NCBI RefSeq assembly: GCF_003324165.1
Contig: NW_025407847.1
Coordinates: 464,219-528,218 of the forward strand
DNA length: 64,000 nucleotides
From: Naegleria lovaniensis
Taxonomy: Eukaryota > Heterolobosea > Eutetramitea > Acrasida > Naegleriidae
Reading direction: 5' to 3'
Shown here: piece after piece, positions 1 to 11,814 of the stretch
How positions within the stretch are numbered: position 1 is the stretch's first letter
Layout: each line of letters starts with the position of its first letter
The notes under the pieces: model-generated
The model's input: only the letters and a program-made list of their open reading frames with translations
Database searches by the model: none
Told to the model about the DNA's origin: nothing
Program-made: the position numbers and the translations under genes

Positions 1-1477
1 CACTGTACTCGGATACAGATCCAGAGCGTTTGATTTCATCTGTTAATTTCACCATAAATTCATCATCATTGATAACTTCTGTTGGTATCAAAGACAAAAG
101 GGAATGACCGACAATTTTTGCAATTTTCAACAAGAATTGACGGTCACTCAATAAATATTTAGAAGTTTTGTGTATATGGTTTGTATCTCGTTGAATGGCT
201 TCGAACCAAATTTCTGGGTCATTTTTCAATTCATCATCTGCGAATTCGATGCCACTTCCGTATCGTTTTACAGCTGTCAAAACAACTTGCCTGTCTTTCT
301 TCATCTCATTGGAAGCATGACTCAACACAGATCCATCTTGAGCTACTGCAGTCAAGACTACTTCTCGATCATTCTTCAACTCTTTGGATGCAAAAAGAAG
401 AGCACTTCCATTTTGATTTACAGCAGCGAACACAACCTGTTTGTCTCCCCTCAATTCTGTTGACGCGTGTTTCAACGCCCAACCATCTTGTTGAACAGCG
501 AGTAATGCAATTTCTTTGTCATTCTTTAAATTATTCGATGCAAATTCCAATGAACGACCATGATTTCTGACTGCACTCAAAACAATTTCTTTGTCATTCT
601 TTAAATTATTCGATGCAAATTCCAATGAAGGACCGTGATTTCTGACTGCACTCAAAACAATTTCTCGATCACATTTGAGTTCATTCGACACAAATTCAAG
701 TAAAAATCCAAATTCTTGAATGATCTTCATCATGATTTCTTTCGATGAATAATCAAAAGAGCATGGGGTTTCAAACTCTTCTGGAAATATTAATTTGAGA
801 GCTTGAAGCATGAAATCATGATCTTGAAGTAAATCTTTGGATACACATTGAAGTGCCTTCTTATCTTGTTTGATTGCTTCCAATGCAACGATTTTATACC
901 AATTCGAATCGCTTGAATTGTCATATTCGACAAATTGCAACGCTGTTCCATTTTGCTGGACGGCAGCCAACACAACTTCTTGGTCATTGCGAAAATTTTT
1001 GGCCCATGAAAGAGCCATTCCATTCAGTCTCACAACTTGCAACACAAAATCCTTGTCAAAACGATGTTCTATTGAAGCAAGTTCAAATAATTCACCGATT
1101 TCCTTTGCGACAGCCAATACCACTTCTTTATCATTGCGAATTGGCTCGTCTGCATATAGTAACTCCAAACCATTGTGTTGAACCACTTTCAAAACAAATT
1201 CTCGATCTTTTTTTAATTGTGTAAATTCCAATCCAAATCCATACTTTTTAATGTGATTCAATACAAATTCAGGATCATTGATAAACTCCACAGGAAAGAA
1301 ATTTTCATATTTCAATTCCCGATTCAAAAGCCATTTCTTCTTTCCCAATTGTTGTAATGAGAATTTCTTTTTCAACAATACATGAGGTTGATTGTGGGTG
1401 GGAATATGATCAAAATCCACTAAACGGATTCGAACACTTGTTGTCGTTTGTGTCATCATTTCATCTTGTTGGGACAT
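1..1477 (-). CDS. DUF4116-repeat protein, C-terminus cut by the window edge
   Basis: The reverse strand is open from an ATG at 1477-1475 to base 1, so the last residues lie outside the window. The start (MSQQDEMMTQ) follows seven A residues and matches the start of the copy at 62365. The protein has the family N-terminal block (LLKKKFSLQQLGKKKWLLNR), then about 25-residue repeats of the form D-[KR]-[DE]-[FV]-V-L-x-A-V-x-x-x-G-x-x-L-x-[FY]-A-S-x-E-L-K. The centre carries the conserved FDYSSKEIMMKIIQEFG segment. Two repeats near the C-terminus are almost identical in DNA (511-660). Function is unknown. The repeat pattern suggests a helical solenoid, perhaps for binding; that is inference. It is divergently transcribed from the glycosyltransferase gene, with 200 bp between the starts. 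No intron is seen. Confidence 0.85.
   Translation of the reverse strand, partial: MSQQDEMMTQTTTSVRIRLVDFDHIPTHNQPHVLLKKKFSLQQLGKKKWLLNRELKYENFFPVEFINDPEFVLNHIKKYGFGLEFTQLKKDREFVLKVVQHNGLELLYADEPIRNDKEVVLAVAKEIGELFELASIEHRFDKDFVLQVVRLNGMALSWAKNFRNDQEVVLAAVQQNGTALQFVEYDNSSDSNWYKIVALEAIKQDKKALQCVSKDLLQDHDFMLQALKLIFPEEFETPCSFDYSSKEIMMKIIQEFGFLLEFVSNELKCDREIVLSAVRNHGPSLEFASNNLKNDKEIVLSAVRNHGRSLEFASNNLKNDKEIALLAVQQDGWALKHASTELRGDKQVVFAAVNQNGSALLFASKELKNDREVVLTAVAQDGSVLSHASNEMKKDRQVVLTAVKRYGSGIEFADDELKNDPEIWFEAIQRDTNHIHKTSKYLLSDRQFLLKIAKIVGHSLLSLIPTEVINDDEFMVKLTDEIKRSGSVSEYS
511..660 (-). repeat. two near-identical 75-bp tandem units inside a DUF4116 gene
   Basis: Units 511-585 and 586-660 differ at only a few bases. 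Each encodes one 25-residue DUF4116 repeat (NDKEIVLSAVRNHG then [RP]SLEFASNNLK). This points to a recent in-frame duplication. Confidence 0.8.
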
Positions 1478-1677
1478 TTTTTTGTGAGAGACAAGCAGAA
1501 CTTGTGTGCTCTCTTTACATATTCGTTTAAACGGTGTGACACCTTTTACTTCCAAAAGATGTCTATTCTCATTTCGATTCAGAATGTCAGTTATCGACAA
1601 ATATGGCATACCCTCTGAAATGGTCATGTGAAATCACATTCTTGCGAGTCAATATTCTCTCTTTTGAAAAAAAAACA
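1478..1677. promoter_or_regulatory. divergent promoter region, DUF4116 gene / glycosyltransferase
   Basis: This 200-bp gap separates two divergent starts, both preceded by A-tracts (cattttttt on one side, nine A then caatg on the other). It must hold both promoters if the start calls are right. I see no recognisable core element. Confidence 0.4.
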
Positions 1678-4600
1678 ATGCCTCTCTCTCATCGGTACCA
1701 CTCCATCATCACACACCACTACGATCCACTCTCAACTCGAGAATCTGATGATCTTGACAACGATGAAAATGATGCCATTTCACATTCATCATCATCATTA
1801 TCAACATTATCAACAACCACACATTTACATCCTCCAATGAATTCATTATTGAATCGATTGAATTCGATCCACAATAGTTGTTCGACTGTTGACGACCATC
1901 ATGACACCAACAACAACAACAACCATCATTCCACGAACGTCATCAACCATGAACTTTTAGATGTGAAATTATCTTCCAGAAAGAATGTTCACATCTCGGA
2001 AAGGAATCAAGATCATTCATTCATTGATGTTGAGCCAACTACTTCTTCGACTTCGACTTTTCCCATGTTCCAACCTTACAACAACAACAACCACTCATAT
2101 TCTAGTCATAGAAAGACATTTTCCAATCTTCGTCGTTGTACTAGACAACAACAATTAACATCATTATTCACAAGTGCTTGTTCTTGTTTTCAAAAAGTAT
2201 TTAATTTTCAAAATCCAACCACACCTGTCATTCTCGTGTCAAGTCTTTTCATACTCATTGCCTTCCTATTCATAGGTTTAGGACTCGTTGTTTTATTGAG
2301 TGTGAGTGGATGGATGGATTTGAGTGGACAAGCACATCAATGGCAACCTCCAGAATATTTACTTGAATGGAAAAATCAATCTTTTCATCATACTCGTGAA
2401 CATCGAATGAAATATATTCATGTGGTCAAGGAATGGCCACAGGAAGCTCTCGCTTTTAAAGAATGGTTAAGGCAACATTGGAAGCTTGTTTTGGAAACTC
2501 CCCAATATGGAAAATTGAATGAATCTCAATTGGATTTGATCGTGTTTCGAATGGATGATTCAAGTTTTTGGAGACCTGTGGAATTGAATTCTGAAATGAT
2601 TTCAAAAGCTCTTGAACAAGTTCAAATGAATTTACCAAGTCCCATGACTTTTCGAATTCATGTCGTTGATGCTTCGACTTCAGAAATTCATATTGGACAA
2701 ACTCTAACGCGATTATTGGAATCGTATGAAAATTCATGGTTGATGGTCATTACTCATGATGATATTCCATTGTTTATTCCTTCGATTTTATATCCATTGA
2801 ATCATCTCATTTCACATCAAGTGTTAAATTTAATCATGTATCATCGATATCAAGTCGAGTCCATGTCTCAAACGACTATTCCTAAAACATTTCAGGAACG
2901 ATTTGAAATGAGTACAAATTTTTGGTTTGAACTCATTGAAAATGATATATATGAATTGGACAGAGTTTTCACACATACGGTACGATTGGAACAATATTCT
3001 GAACAAGTTCGTAGTTTGATTTCTCCTTCATTGAATGCGCAGTCGTATCGACAAATTATGGAATTATTGGGTCATGACATGTTAAATGCTGAAGGAAAAT
3101 GCACGGTAATGGCTTTGACATTACCAAAAAAGGTAAATGAGGAAAAACATGCTTCCATGAGCGAGGATTATGCAAAATTCTTACAACGACATAAGGGAAT
3201 ATTTTCATCATTGGTACCTCTTTTTATTACCAATGATCGAAACATGTATTTTCGAGGAGATTTAATTTTTAAAAAAGTTATTTATTTGGAAAATTCAGAA
3301 TTTATGGACCTCATTGCAAAATATTATTGTTATCAATATTATAGAACTCCAAAACATGAGAGAGAAGATCAACATTCCATGGTCAATATCGACGTCGATA
3401 AAGGAATAACCACGATTGAAATCGATGGAGTGAAACACATGCATGAACTCTACACGTATCGACACTCGAAGAAATCCACAAAAATCATTCATTTAGCCAT
3501 TCAGATTGGAAACCGAGGTCATTCACGACATTTAGAATCCTATGCTATGCAATTAGCTCGCTATCTCTCAGAAATTTCCACTTCTTTCCAAGTCACAGTC
3601 ATGTATTGCAGTAGAAAAAAAGATTCTAAAACTTTTCGATATTTACAAACATTTTCACATCAAGTACATCGAGTCGAACAGATTCATTCGAAACAAGAAT
3701 ATGAAAGAATTCTCAAAGAAGAATCCATTTCCATGGTTCATGCATTTGATTCTCTATATGGAATTAAGAGTTGTCATGACATGAAGATTCCATTCATTCA
3801 AACTCTGGAATCTCCTTATCGATGGCTTGTTTCCAATCAGAAGAAGAAGAAATCTAAAGACTTTTTACAGAAAATGGACACACTCACTTCCATGCATGTG
3901 GCCATGTCCACCGATGTTGCTCAATTCTCAGATTTGGAGTTGGGAATGGATGTTTCAAAAATGTTGGTGTTGCGTCGGGGACTCGATCCTCAGTCTCTCG
4001 AAAATTGTCAACGATTTTTACATTATTTACCCACACAGAAACGACATGTTTGGAATCAATATGTGGAACCCTTAACGAAACGAATGGTCACGGAACAAGA
4101 TGTGGTACTGACTCAATTAGATACGAATATAACACCTGAATCTGGACATCATTTATCGATTGTGGCTTTGTATGAATTGAAAAAGAGATTTCACGATCAA
4201 TTTATCATGGATATTCATCCAGTCTTGTTATTGGTTGGAGAATTTAAAGATTTCAAATGGCGTTCACATTTAAAACAATTAGTGACAGAATATGGTCTTT
4301 CGAATGAGGTCTTTTTCTTAGAGGATCGAGCGAATATTCAAAAATTGTATTGTCACCTATTCTTGATGAGCGATGTCATGTTGCATCCAGCCCTATTCGA
4401 AGGATGGTCCTCTCTGGTTGCTGAAAGTGTGTACATGAAGATGGATTTAGTATCGACGGTCGCGGGAGGTTCCTTAGAAATTGTTTCACAATTTAAGGAT
4501 TTAACCACCATTGAAAAATTTGTCGATCCACCCTCCACCATTTTTGAGATATCGGCTGATAACAGCGTACAACTCAATCTTGAAAAAGTGTATCCAGAAT

Positions 4601-4818
4601 TTTGTAAACATTATGCAGAGACAATTCATGAAGTGATCTCGACACGGAGGGCTCTTGGTCCAATGACATCGTTTGATGATCGCAGAGGTGAAGACATGTT
4701 TGTGGCTCATTCGCATCGAGGATATAAGAGATTGTATGAAATGATTGACATGTTTGGAATTTCAGAAACAAACATTCCATGGTTGATTAGGCATGCCTTT
4801 CGAAGAGGATATCAATAA
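1678..4818 (+). CDS. type II membrane protein with C-terminal GT-B (GT4-like) glycosyltransferase domain
   Basis: About 1046 residues from the ATG at 1678, which follows nine A residues then CA; an in-frame ATG 75 bp upstream (1603) has no such context. The order is a cytoplasmic Ser/Asn/His-rich tail, one hydrophobic segment at about residues 181-212 (VILVSSLFILIAFLFIGLGL), then a large lumenal part. The C-terminal 440 residues look like a GT-B fold. They have a glycine-containing N-lobe start (HLAIQIGNRGHSRHLESYA, about 602) and the GT4 acceptor-side signature LHPALFEGWSSLVAES near 902, followed by VAGGSLEIV. The middle (about 240-550) contains WLMVITHDDIPLF, which could be the core of a second GT-A-like domain; that is only a suggestion. 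Probable role: Golgi or ER glycosylation. The 3' end converges on the SDR fusion gene, 141 bp away. Confidence 0.75.
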   Translation: MPLSHRYHSIITHHYDPLSTRESDDLDNDENDAISHSSSSLSTLSTTTHLHPPMNSLLNRLNSIHNSCSTVDDHHDTNNNNNHHSTNVINHELLDVKLSSRKNVHISERNQDHSFIDVEPTTSSTSTFPMFQPYNNNNHSYSSHRKTFSNLRRCTRQQQLTSLFTSACSCFQKVFNFQNPTTPVILVSSLFILIAFLFIGLGLVVLLSVSGWMDLSGQAHQWQPPEYLLEWKNQSFHHTREHRMKYIHVVKEWPQEALAFKEWLRQHWKLVLETPQYGKLNESQLDLIVFRMDDSSFWRPVELNSEMISKALEQVQMNLPSPMTFRIHVVDASTSEIHIGQTLTRLLESYENSWLMVITHDDIPLFIPSILYPLNHLISHQVLNLIMYHRYQVESMSQTTIPKTFQERFEMSTNFWFELIENDIYELDRVFTHTVRLEQYSEQVRSLISPSLNAQSYRQIMELLGHDMLNAEGKCTVMALTLPKKVNEEKHASMSEDYAKFLQRHKGIFSSLVPLFITNDRNMYFRGDLIFKKVIYLENSEFMDLIAKYYCYQYYRTPKHEREDQHSMVNIDVDKGITTIEIDGVKHMHELYTYRHSKKSTKIIHLAIQIGNRGHSRHLESYAMQLARYLSEISTSFQVTVMYCSRKKDSKTFRYLQTFSHQVHRVEQIHSKQEYERILKEESISMVHAFDSLYGIKSCHDMKIPFIQTLESPYRWLVSNQKKKKSKDFLQKMDTLTSMHVAMSTDVAQFSDLELGMDVSKMLVLRRGLDPQSLENCQRFLHYLPTQKRHVWNQYVEPLTKRMVTEQDVVLTQLDTNITPESGHHLSIVALYELKKRFHDQFIMDIHPVLLLVGEFKDFKWRSHLKQLVTEYGLSNEVFFLEDRANIQKLYCHLFLMSDVMLHPALFEGWSSLVAESVYMKMDLVSTVAGGSLEIVSQFKDLTTIEKFVDPPSTIFEISADNSVQLNLEKVYPEFCKHYAETIHEVISTRRALGPMTSFDDRRGEDMFVAHSHRGYKRLYEMIDMFGISETNIPWLIRHAFRRGYQ

Positions 4819-4959
4819 GGATGATTAATGTGTAAATTGAGATTGTTGTGTTATTAAGCCATTTGGAAAAAGAATTATTCTTCCATTAGAATTATTATAT
4901 TTCTTCCATTCTTCCATTAGGAATGATGATTTGGTATTTCTTCCAGAGCATGAATCTTG

Positions 4960-7946
4960 TTACCAATCTACCACACGATAATCCTTAAAAAGTTTTCCAT
5001 ATTCAAATGTTCCTGAAAGAATGGGATGTAAAATTCTACATGCAGCATCTTGTGTTGTCAAGGGTGGTTCCTTGAATGTTGCAACAGCAGAGGAAACCCA
5101 ACCAGTGTCCACACTGTTCATAAGGATACCCATTTTCGCATAATAATTTGCACCTGAACGTGTCAACATATTAAGGGAGGCTTTGGACATGTTTGTATGA
5201 ATGTGACAATCTGTTTTGCCAGTTGCTGAAAATTGACCTTCATGAGAAGTGACATTGATGATGAAGGAATACATGGTAAGAGGGTCATTAAAATCGAAAT
5301 CGGTGTCATTGGTAAATTTTGGTTTCAACACATCGGTCAATTGAGAAATCAATATTGTTGGTGCGATATTGTTAATCATTTGACATTCCAAAATTTCGAC
5401 ATTGCTAATCTCTGGCAATTTCAAATTCCATGAATTGAGAGTACGAGTGTCTTCTGGTTCTCCCCACTTATCCTTGTCTTGCATCATGGGTTTATACTCA
5501 ATGTCCTCAGGAAGACGTTCTTCAAGAGTAATTCTTAGTGTGTCGTTCACCAAATTAGTGGTCAATTGTTGTAGCTCAGTTACTGTAGAAGTGCTATCGT
5601 TCTTCTTGTCAGTAGTTGCTGTTGATAACGGCAAAGGTTGATCGACATGTTGCTTCTCAATTTCAACAAGTGGCTTGTAATAGGTGACAGGTCTTCTTAC
5701 TGTTTGAGCTGCATTGTTGATAATAATATCAATGCGTGAAAATTTAGATTTTACAAACTCGGTAAAATTCAAAATGGATTTACCATCTTTGAGATTAAGA
5801 GGATAAATGATCAAATTATCTTTCCATTTCGAATAATTAGTCTCTGCCTGAAATTTCTTTAAAGCATTGTGTGGAAAACGAGTGGTCACAATAGTGGTTG
5901 CTCCCTTCTCTAACAACATTTTGCTTGTCTCGTATCCAATCTTGATCCGTCCTCCTGTCACAATAGCAACTTTACCTTGAAGATGAGTTTTGTTCATGAT
6001 CTGTAATTTGTTCTCTTCATTAAACTTGTGACAATCTCTGCAAAAGTGAACGTTATCTCCGTTGTGAGAGTACTTGCCACATAGGTAGCACTTGTAGAAA
6101 TGATACCTTTCATTAAATGTTAATATATTATGATAATATTCAAATATACGTACTTTTGGGCAAGGTGTGAATCTAAATATCCCTCTGTAATAAACAATGC
6201 GCAATGTTTGGAAAATAAATCAGGAATATTTCTACAAAAATAGTGAACATCTTCCTCTTGGATATGCCGAATGATACCATCAACAACTGCATCCTGGTAA
6301 TTTAAAGGAGTAACTTGAATGTGCTTAAAGTTGGCAGTCCATCTTCCGTCAGAGTAGTCGCCATTTTCAAGAAAGTAATCCAACGAATTTTTAAGACCAT
6401 TCTGCAAAACGCACTCAACCAGCCAGTAATCTAAGCTTTTCAAAACAACAGCATAATAGTTGACCTCATCCAAATCTCTGATGTCTGTAAAGTTGTGAAA
6501 GAAGAACATGTATGGAGCAAGTGTGCCAAAACCGTTCCACATCTCATCAGCCATTAATTCGTGGTCATAGTTTGGTTCCTCGTCCTCATTAAAATTTTCA
6601 ATTACGAAATTTCGAAGCCAATTAATAAAAGGTTGAATATGAAGATTGTGTTGTAATGGATGTTTAAAATCGACACACAAAGTACCAAATCCTCTCCTGA
6701 AATATTTGACAGCTCTGTCCATGTACATTCCTGATTGAATGTGTTCTCGAGAGACAAAGTTCAATCGATGCCTTAATGCTCTCAAACCCTCCAAAATTGT
6801 GAACACTTGCTGGCCATCGTAGCAAAATCTGCAGCAGTCAATATCAAAGAAGCACATCAACTCTTCAATAGTTTGGACCTTTCTTAACACGAATTGCACC
6901 GCTAGCTTACTTTCTTTTGCTCGAGCATCGGGATATCTATGGTTCATATCTAATGTCGTAGGAGTGCATGATCATTACATTCAACGCACGAACGATTCGA
7001 GATCTATATACTTACCTCTGTTGCCGTTTGTTTTTGGTAACAAATTCAGTGTTCCATTGGTCTTCAAAAGACGATAATCAATCTTCTCCTTTCTAAATCT
7101 CTTTTCCATCTCAATCAAAACTCCTTTGAGAGCATTATCAACAGTGACCTCATTTTCACCATTGTTGATACAAAAAATGTCAATATCACAGGATCCACAG
7201 TCAGTGAGTACATGTAAAATAAAACCTCCAGCAACGATGAATCTGGTCTTATTCGATGTTGCATGAGATTGATTGAAATCGAAAAGACATTGAAGAGCAA
7301 TTCGAGCTAATGGATTCTTGAGTAGAATCTTTTGCATTCGATTCTGGAATGATCGTAAAGTCATGTTATATAGGTTGTCCATATTGGGCTTCTTTCTAGA
7401 TTTAAGAAATGGTCGTTCATCCTCCTCGTCCTCATCATTGTGTTCTTCATCGTCTTCATGATGATCTTCTTCGTGTTCAAATGGAGTGATGGCCAAAGGT
7501 ACATCCAACATGTCTGAGGTCAAGCGTTCCTTATCCTCAATCGTATCGGGAAGGTCTGGCAATTTGTCCATATACGCCTTCTTGTACATGAGATTTCTCT
7601 TTTCAAAATAGTGATCATACGACATCATGACCTTCTCGCTGGGACATGAAGGATCATTCCGAGAAAACAATTCAATTAATCGGTTTTGTCGTGTGGCTCG
7701 GAATGGTGTAGAAGTACAACTCGTTTGATTGGTATTATTTCTCAACGATGGATTATTGAGATATTCCAAACGAATGGAATCAAGATGATACGACATTTCA
7801 TACTGGAAAATTGAAAATAATAGTTTGGATGAGAGAGCCAAACGGTACACATCCGGAGCCTCTTGTACGTAGTAGAATATTTGCGTAATGATTTCTGGAG
7901 GTAGTTGCAACAAAGATGATGATGGCCTTTGTTGCAAGCTGGCCAT
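4960..7946 (-). CDS. F-box / nucleotidyltransferase-like / zinc knuckle / short-chain dehydrogenase fusion (3 exons)
   Basis: Three reverse-strand frames join through two consensus introns: GTAAGT at about 7015 to TTAG at 6950 (about 66 nt, phase 1), and GTACGT at 6153 to AAAG at 6107 (47 nt, phase 2). The product is about 957 residues from the A-rich ATG at 7946; an upstream in-frame ATG lies at 8003. Order: F-box-like LPPEIITQIFYYV; an acidic linker; a nucleotidyltransferase-like core (AGGFILHVL then CDIDIF, giving the D-x-D pair) continuing across intron 1 into FDIDCCRFCYDGQQV; a CYLC/CRDC zinc knuckle; and an SDR domain with TGGRIKIG for cofactor binding and NNAAQT. The usual catalytic Tyr position is Thr (HTNMSKASLNMLTR), as I recall for a divergent SDR group that also carries an upstream zinc motif. 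A possible role is a substrate-recognition subunit with a dehydrogenase module. The substrate is unknown. Confidence 0.75.
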
Positions 7947-8049
7947 TTTTCTTTTTATTGCAGGAATTTGAAACATTTTACAATCAAGTTCGCTCAATTT
8001 CAACCTAACGTCTGTGCTACGGTTGCATCAAAGAATTGAACAAAACAAT

Positions 8050-9000
8050 TTATTCGAACCCTACATGGGTTCGAACATTAATATCCCAAAATTGAGGAAG
8101 GTTTAAAAGTTGGTTCAGCAGTCTCGTTTTCATTGTGGATTCGGAGGATTGAAATGCGTCATAGAGTAAATATCTGCAAAAGTATAAGACAATATCATGT
8201 GACACCTGATTTTTGTGTGAACAACCATACCATGGAGTAAACATCACCTTGTAATCTTTGTGAACAAGTAAAGATAATTGTTTAGGATGATGAGCAGATT
8301 TCATCAAAACATGCCATTTCTTCAAATCTACCAGCGATGTTTCCATTATTCCACACAAATAACAGTCTTCCAAGTCACAGCAAGTAGTATTAGCCTCCTT
8401 TTTAAAATATTGCGCATTTTCATTCATGAATGCTGCAATATTTGAACTTTTTAAACTCAATTCATTCATTTCCTGAAGATTGATGGCTGTAGTGCCTTGT
8501 ACAAAATCTACATAACCTGACTTGACAGAAGCTTTCACAAATCCAAGTTTAGAAGGAGCACTACCATGACTTCCTCTTAAAAACAACACACTCACTCTCC
8601 TTGATTCAATTTCATTCAGTAAATATTGTTCTAATCCACTTGATGAATTATGAGCTTGCCAATCACCTCCAGAATATAAAGTAAATATCAATAAATCATG
8701 TCTTCCAATCAAATCAACATATGATGTAGCAAATTGATGATATTCAACCCGATCAAGTCCACTCAAAAAGCATAATTTTTCTGGCGTGTATGAATAGGCT
8801 ATATCTGATTTTGCTTGTCTTTCCGAATTCTGTGTGGTCGCTACAAAACTTGAAAACTTTTCATAAACAATCTTCATGAAAATTTCTGGATCCGAGGATG
8901 AGTAAACAATGAGAGCCCGTTTCAGTGGTTGTTGTGTCCGAGCAGCTTGATCCGAAGATCGTTCCAAATAGACCTCCATCCGTTGTGTCTCCTGATTCAC
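8050..9000 (-). CDS. hypothetical protein, 316 aa
   Basis: This is a clean reverse-strand frame with a plausible start (MNQETQRMEVYLERSS). I do not recognise the family. Visible features are an alternating hydrophobic strand (RALIVYSSSD), a second (LIFTLYSGGDW) and a third (VSVLFLRGSHGS), spaced like the strands of a Rossmann or TIR-like alpha/beta domain, then a Cys cluster (CCDLEDCYLCG) that could bind zinc. There is no signal peptide or membrane segment. It lies 107 bp downstream of the ThrE-like gene stop on the same strand. The function is unassigned. Confidence 0.65.
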   Translation of the reverse strand: MNQETQRMEVYLERSSDQAARTQQPLKRALIVYSSSDPEIFMKIVYEKFSSFVATTQNSERQAKSDIAYSYTPEKLCFLSGLDRVEYHQFATSYVDLIGRHDLLIFTLYSGGDWQAHNSSSGLEQYLLNEIESRRVSVLFLRGSHGSAPSKLGFVKASVKSGYVDFVQGTTAINLQEMNELSLKSSNIAAFMNENAQYFKKEANTTCCDLEDCYLCGIMETSLVDLKKWHVLMKSAHHPKQLSLLVHKDYKVMFTPWYGCSHKNQVSHDIVLYFCRYLLYDAFQSSESTMKTRLLNQLLNLPQFWDINVRTHVGFE

Positions 9001-9106
9001 TTATTTTTTAAAATTGATCGAGTAAACGTTGTGCTAAAAAAGCTCACATCTTGTACAATTTAATTACAATTCATTTGAAATTGAAGTGATCTGGAGCATG
9101 ACTTTA

Positions 9107-11693
9107 TTACACATTGATGTTTTGCTTAATTGGTACCACGATATTTGCAACCGTAAAACCAACTATTTCCATCATTATTTTCATTGGGTGAGAACAAAAT
9201 CATGTAATTTTCGCAAACTACTTACAGAACAATGCAATACCAACCCAAAAGATCTCAAACAACAAATTGAGACCTTCAGTGGTTTCTTTAAACACAAATG
9301 CTGCAATTCCTCTGAAGGACATTGAGCCAGGTCCTAACAATAGCGCACCAATACCAACAACCATCATGGAAGGCTTTTTTGAGATGAGTGTGTAAATATT
9401 TCCCAAAATACCAATTAAAATTCCTCCAATAATGGTTCCTGCTTCTACATTTTTCAAGACATCTGCCAAAACAAAAGCTACCATGTGAGCACAGACAGTC
9501 GATAGCGTAATATAAATAATGGAAAAGGCATGTTTAGGAACTCTTCTTGTGAAAACAATATTTAAGGCGAGACCAATCATGATAATAAATCGAAACCAAA
9601 GTGGAATTGGCTCTCTCGAAGGTGGGTTCAGTTCACTATCTCGCAAATGAGGTATGTTAATCGCAATCACGTACGTAATTAAGAAACCAAATCCAAGCTT
9701 TAAAATCACAACGAAGGAGAAGACAAAACGACAAATTCCGCTCAACAAGGCACCAGTGGCAATTTCATAGCAGGCCACAGCCATCGGTTGACCCGGCAAA
9801 AATTGCCACGTCGCAGCTGAATTTTGCCAATAGTTGACGTATTTTTGAATTTCAAAAATAAGGTCATTCAAAATCATCCTTGAAAACAATATCTAAAAAA
9901 TTTAGTGACTTACCAAGAGAAATAAGAGAAACAGAAACTTCAAATTTGTCAATGAAAATTGCCTTCATGGCAATACCAATCAATCCAGCGGTAATAGTCG
10001 CAACAATTTGGTTAACATTTCTGAAAAAACCAAATCGCTGACAATATAAATGTATCAAAGCAATGGCCAATCCTGCAGTAAGACAAGTGAGTAGCTCGGC
10101 AACATTTCCACTCCATAAAAGACCAAATAATCCAGGACAAATAAAGTGCATGAAAATGTTAACAACAGGATGATCATAGACATTCGGAGCTGAAACAATG
10201 CTTCTAATTTCTTTTCTAGCTTCGTCCACTCCCAATCGTCCTCGGGCAATATTGCTTGCAACAGTATCTAGTTTCGTCAACTTGTCCAAATTTAACATTT
10301 GAGTTTCTACTTTCACATAATATGTTCTGTTGTCAGCTTCTCTAACCTTTTGTCCAAACGAAAACCAAATTCCAATAGGTGTAATATTAAAATAAGCATC
10401 AATTCCAAAATATGCACAAACAAGAGTCAAATGATATTCCGTTCTATTGGCACTAATGCCATATAATGTCAATGCAAATCCTAAATCCAAAATTAATGAT
10501 TGAACTTTAAGCTTGTCTTCCTCGCTTAATTCTGTATACAAAACTCTACTCTCCGATCTAGTTTGTTGGAAACATTGTTTAATTTTGTCAGTCCAACTTT
10601 CTCGAACTGGCTCCTCCTCTTCTTCCTCTTCATCCCCTTGCATATTAGCCATTTCTTTTCTTCTAGCCCTTTTATACTTTTTCATGAACCATCCTCTTAA
10701 TTTTCTCTTTTGTGACGGTAACAAAACGGGAGCATCTTTTTGCATAATCTTATCTGTGAATCCTTTAATCGAGTCCCAAACGCTCTTGGTTGACTTGGCT
10801 AATAATCCAACGTTTTCATCTTCTTTTTTTTCGTTTGCTGACTTGCCGTGATGTCTAATGCTTTCAACAATTGCGTCACTTTCTCCAATTGGAACCAGTT
10901 GGTCGGCAACATAGCCCTTCAATTCTTCATTTGTCAACACAGCCAAAGCATCCAAATCAGTAGTACTAGCAAAACTTGCAATAGAGTCAATGGATGATGA
11001 TGAAGTCATTCCAGCATGCATGTAGAGACCTTGCTGAGGCCGAAAACCTTCTTCTTTTGGAAAAAAAGATCCATTCGCATCAACATTCACCTCTCCGATA
11101 ATTTCATTGTCGTCACCTCCCGAATGAAAGTGCACAACATGATGTGGGTCTCCTTCTTCATGATGAGCGCTGTTTGTTGCTGGATTATGAAATCCGTGGT
11201 GAGCTTGGTGATGATGTGGATGAGTATGGTGATGAGTTGGATGATAATCATCTACTTCACTCGTCATTCGATGATGATGATACTCTGAATCTATTTTCAT
11301 TTGATTAGGAGAAGAGTTCGATCCAAAAACCTTTTCATCATCGTGGTCGCCTCGAGTGGCTGTATGAATTTCTACTTCGTCCTCATCCAATTGTGTTACA
11401 TTGGCAAAATTATGAAAATGAGAATGAGGTGGTGGACTGTGTGGTGTTTCCTTCCTTCCCGAAAAGGAAAATGTGATGTTGGAATTTACAGGGCTGGGTG
11501 TATTTTGATGATGTGGTTCCTGTATGGTATGTATCGGATTGATGAAATTGGGAGACGTTGTGGAAGATGAGGTTGAGGTAGTACTAAAACTTTGCTCCAT
11601 CATGGATGGCGTATGGGTATTGGAAGAACCCGAATGATGGTTGCTGCCACTCGGATGAATGTTCGAGGTATTCGCCTGCGCATGGTTACTCAT
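9107..11693 (-). CDS. ThrE / Prm10-like membrane transporter (3 exons)
   Basis: Three exons join in frame: 11693-9914, intron 9817-9913 (97 nt, GTAAGT...TTCAG, phase 1); 9816-9226, intron 9163-9225 (63 nt, GTAAGT...AATAG, phase 1); 9162-9107. The product is about 808 residues, starting at the ATG behind nine A residues; an in-frame ATG 105 bp upstream is less likely. Residues 1-340 are disordered and rich in His, Ser and Asn (HHHTHPHHHQAHH). Next come a threonine/serine-exporter-type domain (DLGFALTLYGISANRTEYHL, residues rising to IARGRLGVDEARKEI) and about ten hydrophobic helices, including the family-like PGQPMAVACYEIATGALLSG. The splice choice restores this segment and the last helix (GIALFFGFTVANIVVPIKQN). 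The family exports small hydroxylated amino acids in bacteria. The amoebal substrate is not known. Confidence 0.8.
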
Positions 11694-11814
11694 TTTTTTT
11701 TTAAAACACAAAAACTCGACCGTCGACGAGAATGGTGGTGTAGACTTTTTTGGACTTTGAGAACTGTAATTCTTGTGATCTGTTGCGTTACTTGACAACC
11801 ATGTTCAAATAAAA

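Noticed and set aside
9864-9905. Acceptor TTTTTTAG at 9893 for the ThrE-like gene
   Set aside because: Joining there stays in the frame that stops at once; the TTCAG acceptor at 9817 restores the family's PGQP segment.
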